Shown piece after piece: positions 6,146 through 10,672 of a DNA stretch of 10,672 nt; the first letter of the stretch is position 1; each line of letters begins with the position of its first letter. The notes beneath the pieces were generated by a model, which worked only from the letters and a program-made list of their open reading frames with translations, had not been told where the DNA came from and made no database searches. The position numbers and the translations under genes are program-made. Source of the stretch: Chitinophagaceae bacterium (GTDB taxonomy: Bacteria > Bacteroidota > Bacteroidia > Chitinophagales > Chitinophagaceae). The stretch lies in the NCBI GenBank assembly GCA_008080615.1, contig VIKJ01000117.1, positions 1 to 10,672 of the forward strand. Reading direction: 5' to 3'.

Positions 6146-7755
6146 ATGGCTGAAAACAAATTCGACGCAATTGTAATTGGATCCGGCATCAGTGGAGGCT
6201 GGGCTGCCAAAGAGCTTACAGAAAAAGGGCTTAAAGTATTGATGCTAGAAAGGGGCCGCAATATTGAGCATGTTAAAGACTATGTAAATGCCAACAAAGA
6301 ATCTTGGGACTATCCTCACCATGGACGTAAAACCCAAGAGATGATTGCGGCACAACCAGTACGAAACAGAGATTATCCTTTGAATGAACAGACTTACGAA
6401 ATGTGGGCCGATGAAAGGGAAAGTCCTTACACAGAAGTTAAAAGATAGATTTAGATTTTGAAGCCAATGCAAAAGATGGTGTTGCGGTTGATTGGCCAGT
6501 TCGTTATAAAGAAATTGAACCTTGGTATGATTATGTAGAAAAGTTTGCAGGCATCAGTGGAAACAGAGATGGCATACCAGTTTTACCGGATGGTCAATTT
6601 ATGCCTCCAATGGATATGAACTGTGTGGAGAAGGATGTTGCTAAGCGATTAAAAGATTTTTATAAAGGTCAACGTGCGATGATTATTGGTAGAACTGCCA
6701 ATATCACTCAACCATTAGAAGGTAGAACCAATTGCCAGTATAGAAATAAGTGTTGGCTAGGATGCCCATTTGGTGCGTATTTCAGCACACAATCTTCTAC
6801 TTTACCTGCTGCAATGAAAACGGGCAATTTAACATTGCGTCCTTGGAGTATTGTTACCAAAATTTTATACGATAAAGATAAGAAGCGAGCAACCGGCGTT
6901 GAAATAGTAGATGCGGAAACGAATAAAACAGAAGTATTTAATGCAAAAATTATTTTCTTAAATGCTTCAACTTTAAACTCTGCATGGATCTTAATGAATT
7001 CTGCAACTGATGTTTGGGATGGTGGATTGGGCAGCAGCAGCGGAGAATTAGGACATAATATTATGGACCACCATTTAGGTGTAGGTGCATCGGGTAGAGT
7101 AGATGGCTTTGATGATAAATATTATTTTGGCAGAAGGGCTAACGGTATTTATATACCTCGTTATCAAAATTTAAATGGCGAGAAAAAAGATTACTTACGA
7201 GGATTTGGATATCAAGGAAGTGCAAGCAGATCGGGCTGGGGAAGAGATATTGCCGAATTATCTATTGGTGGAGAATTTAAAGATGCATTGTTAGAACCAG
7301 GTAGTTGGTCGATGGGTATTGGAGGCTTCGGTGAAGTATTGCCAGATCATGCCAATTTTGTTACACTAGATAAAACGGAAAAAGATAAGTGGGGATTGAA
7401 TGTATTAAAGATTGATGCAGAGCTGAAGAGCAATGAATTAAAGATGCGCAAAGACATGCAGGCCGATGCCATTGAAATGCTTACCAATGCAGGTGTTAAA
7501 GATGTAAAAGGATATGATGGAAATGCCGTATTAGGAAGAGGTATTCATGAAATGGGTTCTGCGCGTATGGGAGCAGATCCAAAAACATCTGTAGTAAATA
7601 ATTACAATCAAATTTGGGATGCGCCCAATGTATTTGTAACTGATGGTTCATTTATGACTTCAGCCGCTTGTGTAAATCCATCATTAACCTATATGGCATT
7701 TACAGCAAGAGCTGTAGACTTTGCAGTATCTGAATTAAAAAAACAAAATCTCTAA
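6146..7755 (+). pseudogene. GMC-family FAD-dependent glucoside 3-dehydrogenase large subunit, disrupted
   Basis: The first part (6146-6448, 100 residues) has the FAD Rossmann motif GSGISG (12-17) and LERG (34-37, E35 for the ribose), then stops at TAG 6446-6448. The same protein resumes in another frame from about 6445 (DLDFEANAKDG…) and runs to 7755. It contains a CX5CX3C cluster (codons at 6733, 6751, 6763), IHEMGSARMG near 7544-7573 with the catalytic-type histidine, and the C-terminal NPSLTYMA FAD segment. Homologs I recall have about 24 more residues at the join, including the GGKS…WGRQ loop that packs on FAD. About 70 nt therefore appear lost, with a frameshift. The intact family forms a periplasmic complex that oxidises C3 of glycosides; the subunit lacks a signal and is carried out by its Tat-signal partner encoded 11 nt downstream. 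Translation restart at ATG 6601 would give a product without the Rossmann fold. Confidence 0.85.
6440..6450 (+). other. frameshifting deletion junction in the GMC gene
   Basis: The upstream frame reads …YTEVKR and hits TAG at 6446. The downstream frame, blocked by TAA at 6439-6441, begins to match the family at DLDFEANAKDG from 6448. A loss of 70 nt (or 70 plus or minus 3n) gives exactly the observed frame change. The AGAT repeats around the join (AAAAGATAGATTTAGAT) could be short homology used in a deletion. Confidence 0.65.
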
Positions 7756-7766
7756 AAAATTAATCA

Positions 7767-8333
7767 ATGAATAGAAGAGAAGCATTGAGTAGCGTAGCCA
7801 TTTTATTGGGCGGAACTATATTGGGATCACAGGCTTTTTTATCTGGATGTAAATCAACAGCGGGTGATGCAGTAGCATTTACCCCTGAAGACATTGCTTT
7901 TTTAAATGAAGTAGCAGAAACTATTTTGCCTAAAACAAATACACCGGGCGCTAAAGAAGCCAATGTTGGTGCGTTTATGACAGTGATTGTAAAAGATTGT
8001 TATAAGCCAGAAGAAGCCAAAGTATTTATGGAAGGAATGGCAGCACTTCAGTTTAAAGATGCGAAAGCAAAAATTGGTAAATCCTTTATGGAAGCCAGCC
8101 AAGAAGAGCGCACTAAATTGTTAACTGAATTAGATGCAGAAGCAAAAGCATTTCAAAAAACCAAGAAAGAAACTGAACAGCCGCATTATTTTAGAATGAT
8201 GAAAGAATTAACCCTGTGGGGATTCTTTACTTCTGAAGTAGGCGCTACACAGGCTTTGAGATATATTGCAGTGCCAGGTAAGTACGAGGGTTGTGTAGAT
8301 TATAAAAAAGGAGATAGGGCTTGGGCAACCTAG
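7767..8333 (+). CDS. gluconate 2-dehydrogenase subunit 3-like small subunit with Tat lipoprotein signal
   Basis: The 188-residue protein starts with a twin-arginine signal (NRREAL, 2-7), a hydrophobic core and the lipobox LSGC (C28), so it is probably a Tat-exported lipoprotein. The body matches the Gluconate_2-dh3 family: ETILPKTNTPGAKEANVGAF (51-70), KELTLWGFFTSEVG (146-159) and the end VPGKYEGCVDY (169-179). In known dehydrogenases of this type the small subunit is needed for folding and export of the GMC large subunit, which travels with it. It lies 11 nt after the GMC gene, as expected for a complex. It looks intact, so it would be an orphan partner if the large subunit is truly broken. 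Confidence 0.86.
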   Translation: MNRREALSSVAILLGGTILGSQAFLSGCKSTAGDAVAFTPEDIAFLNEVAETILPKTNTPGAKEANVGAFMTVIVKDCYKPEEAKVFMEGMAALQFKDAKAKIGKSFMEASQEERTKLLTELDAEAKAFQKTKKETEQPHYFRMMKELTLWGFFTSEVGATQALRYIAVPGKYEGCVDYKKGDRAWAT

Positions 8334-8390
8334 TTTGTTTTATTAAAGTGTATAAAATTTGATTGAATATTCATTTTCTAAATTATTTGT

Positions 8391-9263
8391 ATGATTAATA
8401 ACAGAAGAGATTTTTTAAAAACAGCTAGTTTGGCAGCAGCCGGATTAAGCTTACCCTTTACTGGTAAATCTAGATTGCTAGATTCTTATGCTGAATTCAA
8501 AAAGGCAGGAGCATTTGGAATACAATTATGGACAGTTAAAGAAGATTTATCTGCCGATGCAAAAGGAACGCTGAAAAAATTAGCGGACTATGGATACAAT
8601 CAAATAGAAAGTTTTGAAGGAAAGCAAGGTATGTTTTGGGGTATGAAAAATACTGAGTTTAAAAAATACATGGACGATTTAGGAATGAAAATTGTTTCAT
8701 CTCATGCTAACAATACAGTAGACTTTGAACGCAAAGCCGCAGAAGCTGCAGAGATAGGCATGAAGTATTTAATTTGCCCGTATAAGGGTCCACAAAAATC
8801 AATTGATGATTTTAAAAGGTTCAATGATGAGTTTAATAAAGCGGGTGCCATTTGTAAAAAGAATGGAATTCGTTTTGCTTATCACAATCATGATTATTCA
8901 TTTAAAGTATTAGATGGTGAAGTGCCGCAAAAAGTAATGATGGATGGCACAGATGCTTCATTGGTAGATTTTGAAATGGATATTTATTGGGTGATTGCAG
9001 CAAAAGAAGATCCTACAGCTTGGTTTAAAAAATATCCTAATCGCTTTAGACTTTGTCATGTAAAGGACCAAACCAAATCTGCCAACGGCGGAATTGAATC
9101 TTGTCATTTAGGAAAGGGTACTATTGATTTTGCATCTATCCTTAAAGTGGCCAAAAAATATGGTATGCAATACCATATTGTAGAGCAGGAAGCATTTACA
9201 GGAACTACGCCATTGTTGAGTGCAGAAGCAGATGCAGCATATATGAAAAAGTTTAGCATTTAA
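8391..9263 (+). CDS. Tat-exported sugar phosphate isomerase/epimerase-like TIM barrel
   Basis: The 290-residue protein has a classic Tat motif, NRRDFLK (4-10), followed by an Ala/Leu-rich segment to about residue 23. The rest is a PF01261 TIM barrel: FGIQLWTVKEDL (42-53), SSHANN (103-108), RFAYHNHDYSF (161-171), FEMDIYW (194-200), RLCHVKD (220-226) and IVEQEAF (263-269). Candidate metal ligands or catalytic residues are H165/H167, D197, H223 and E265/E267; all barrel strands seem present. Family relatives isomerise, epimerise, eliminate or hydrate keto sugars. With periplasmic export, action on the product of the GMC dehydrogenase is the best inference. It follows the small subunit after a 57-nt AT-rich gap and ends before the bidirectional terminator. 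Confidence 0.85.
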   Translation: MINNRRDFLKTASLAAAGLSLPFTGKSRLLDSYAEFKKAGAFGIQLWTVKEDLSADAKGTLKKLADYGYNQIESFEGKQGMFWGMKNTEFKKYMDDLGMKIVSSHANNTVDFERKAAEAAEIGMKYLICPYKGPQKSIDDFKRFNDEFNKAGAICKKNGIRFAYHNHDYSFKVLDGEVPQKVMMDGTDASLVDFEMDIYWVIAAKEDPTAWFKKYPNRFRLCHVKDQTKSANGGIESCHLGKGTIDFASILKVAKKYGMQYHIVEQEAFTGTTPLLSAEADAAYMKKFSI

Positions 9264-9340
9264 TGTAGCAGCTTTGTAAGTGAATTTTTGCGAAGTGAAT
9301 TTTAAACGATGCGTTGTTTAAGGATACGATACTAAAATAA

Positions 9341-9369
9341 AAAAGCCCCGATTGATGTCGGGGTTTTTT
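9341..9369. terminator. strong bidirectional rho-independent terminator
   Basis: The arms CCCCGA (9346-9351) and TCGGGG (9358-9363) pair perfectly around the 6-nt loop TTGATG. An A-run precedes the stem (9336-9344, one T excepted at 9338) and six T residues follow (9364-9369), so it works on both strands. It separates the rightward operon (ending 9263) from the converging oxidoreductase gene (ending 9398). Confidence 0.9.
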
Positions 9370-9397
9370 GTTGCGTTTACTGCTTTGAATTATTGAA

Positions 9398-10672
9398 TTA
9401 AAATGAGCGGTATTCTCTTTTTACAAATTGATTGGCATCTTCAAAATTGGTAATCTTCATATTAGGTCCATCCCATAATAATTTGATGTTTCTACCAGGA
9501 TAAGATGTATTTCCACTTGCATTTTTCTTTTGTAAATCATTGCTTCGGATAGCTAAGTTGCCCATCAATACACTTTCTGTAAGAGGGCCTGCAATATCAA
9601 AATGAGAACTTAAATTTTTTGCTTTATCAGAACCATATCCTGCAATGGCAGCTTCTACCCATGCCGCATAGTGACCGTTATCGCCATTGGGAACCCTTGC
9701 AATTGTTTGCGGTACGATGGTTTGTTTACTCATTGATGTAGGCAATAAATTAGGCAATGCGCCGTAAGTGCCGCAAATCATTTTTCCTTTTGTACCCAAG
9801 AATATTGTGCCATTTCCTCCATCACCCATTAATTCATTAGGTCCTAATTCTTCTGGACGATCTGGGCGAATGCCGCCATCCATCCAATGTAGTTTTACAT
9901 CAGGCTTACCATTTTGGCCTTTGAAAGTTAAAATGATATGAGATGCTATTGGGCAACTTTCGGGATTATAAGCTCTAGTCCAAGGTTGTAGATATCTGGT
10001 TGCAACACTACACTCAGCAGAAATAGGATATCCTAATCCTAATACAGCAAATGCTGGTGCCATGATATGACAAGCCATATCACCCAATGCGCCGGTACCA
10101 TAATCCCACCAGCCGCGCCAGTTAAAAGGAAGTAGTCCTTCTACATAATCTTTTTGAGGAGCAGTACCCAACCATAAATTCCAATCTAAACCTGCTGGTA
10201 TTGGACCAGTAGCAATAGGCCATCCAATTCCTTGCGGCCAAACCGGGCGATCAGTATAACAATAAATTGTATGTACATCTCCAATTGTACCTGCGTTGTA
10301 CCAATCTACCAATTGACGAACACCATCACCAGAAGCACCTTGATTGCCCATCTGTGTTACCACTTTGTATTTATGAGCCGCTTCGGTCATAATTCTTGCT
10401 TCATAAATATCATGGCTTAATGGCTTTTGAACATACACATGTTTTTTTAGTTGCATAGCAGCCAATGCTTGAGCAGCATGCATATGGTCGGGGGTTGATA
10501 CAGATACTGCATCTATTTTTTTATGCTCTTTATCGAGCATTTCGCGATAGTCTTTGTATACTTTGGCATTGGGATACCTGCTTCTGCTTTTTGCTGTTTG
10601 ACGATCATCTACATCACATAAAAAAGCAATATCGGCTTTGCCACTTTGGAAAAAATTCCACAAATCACTTTC
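9398..10672 (-). CDS. Gfo/Idh/MocA family oxidoreductase, N terminus beyond the window
   Basis: The open frame continues to the right edge (E-S-D-L before WNFFQ), so the true start lies outside; the TTG at 10661-10663 is inside the Rossmann fold and is not a plausible start. Visible parts, counted from W=2: IAFLCDVD (12-19), the end of the first Rossmann beta-alpha-beta unit; STPDHMH (56-62); and VQKP (78-81), a Gln-for-Glu variant of the EKP signature that keeps the lysine. The C-terminal domain has WRGWWDYGTGALGDMACH and ends NQFVKREYRSF. Members of this subgroup usually carry a Tat signal, which cannot be seen here. The length is otherwise normal. It is transcribed toward the 3-keto-glycoside genes from its own unit, probably acting on a related sugar. 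Substrate unknown. Confidence 0.87.
   Translation of the reverse strand, partial: ESDLWNFFQSGKADIAFLCDVDDRQTAKSRSRYPNAKVYKDYREMLDKEHKKIDAVSVSTPDHMHAAQALAAMQLKKHVYVQKPLSHDIYEARIMTEAAHKYKVVTQMGNQGASGDGVRQLVDWYNAGTIGDVHTIYCYTDRPVWPQGIGWPIATGPIPAGLDWNLWLGTAPQKDYVEGLLPFNWRGWWDYGTGALGDMACHIMAPAFAVLGLGYPISAECSVATRYLQPWTRAYNPESCPIASHIILTFKGQNGKPDVKLHWMDGGIRPDRPEELGPNELMGDGGNGTIFLGTKGKMICGTYGALPNLLPTSMSKQTIVPQTIARVPNGDNGHYAAWVEAAIAGYGSDKAKNLSSHFDIAGPLTESVLMGNLAIRSNDLQKKNASGNTSYPGRNIKLLWDGPNMKITNFEDANQFVKREYRSF

Noticed and set aside
6430..6460. Programmed ribosomal frameshifting to join the two GMC frames
   Set aside because: There is no convincing slippery heptamer followed by a structure, and a conserved segment of about 24 residues is missing, which frameshifting cannot restore.
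6601..6603. ATG 6601 as a genuine gene start
   Set aside because: The 53 codons before it (from 6442) already match the GMC family, so this ATG is an internal methionine.
8334..8390. Promoter or terminator between the small subunit and the last isomerase gene
   Set aside because: The 57-nt gap is AT-rich, with scattered TTTG words but no well-spaced promoter pair and no stem-loop with a T-run, so read-through within one operon is more likely.
10232..10420. 62-residue plus-strand open frame near the right edge
   Set aside because: It is antisense to the conserved oxidoreductase and has no recognisable features.
10661..10663. TTG as start codon of the right-edge oxidoreductase
   Set aside because: The frame stays open to the window edge and the first Rossmann strand and glycine motif would be missing, so the real start is outside.

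Overview
The window most likely comes from a member of the Bacteroidota, probably a Chitinophagaceae-like relative. The reasons are AT-rich DNA, no obvious Shine-Dalgarno sites, Tat-type and lipoprotein signals, and protein sequences close to the versions of these families I know from that group. This placement is inferred from protein similarity by eye, not from a search.

Layout. Positions 1-1310 look like an accessory stretch. They hold a short possible coding remnant with a 14-nt palindrome, then two very AT-rich orphan genes for small exported proteins, separated by a clear rho-independent terminator. Positions 1379-5113 are a tightly packed leftward operon, read in the order Gfo/Idh/MocA oxidoreductase, TIM-barrel sugar isomerase/epimerase, lipoprotein cytochrome c, DUF1080 (3-keto-disaccharide hydrolase) protein, tadA. 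Positions 5246-9263 are a divergent rightward operon: hydroxypyruvate-isomerase-like TIM barrel, GMC-type glucoside 3-dehydrogenase large subunit (broken), its Tat-exported small subunit, and a second exported TIM-barrel isomerase/epimerase. The 132-bp gap at 5114-5245 carries the divergent promoters. A strong bidirectional terminator at 9341-9369 separates this operon from a converging second Gfo/Idh/MocA oxidoreductase that runs off the right edge.

Together the genes describe an oxidative (3-keto) route for glycosides. A flavoprotein complex oxidises the sugar at C3 and passes electrons to cytochrome c. DUF1080 and/or TIM-barrel proteins then cleave or rearrange the 3-keto sugar, and Gfo/Idh/MocA enzymes carry out NAD(P)-linked redox steps. 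The individual families are known; the exact substrate is not visible.

The most unusual observation is that two pathway genes, in opposite operons, each appear to lack roughly 70 nt of conserved coding sequence. In the GMC gene the loss shifts the frame and removes the conserved FAD-loop region. In the leftward isomerase it is in frame and removes the last barrel strand with its metal-binding glutamate. This is either decay of the pathway or an assembly artefact that happened twice. I found no RNA genes, CRISPR arrays, insertion sequences or origins.
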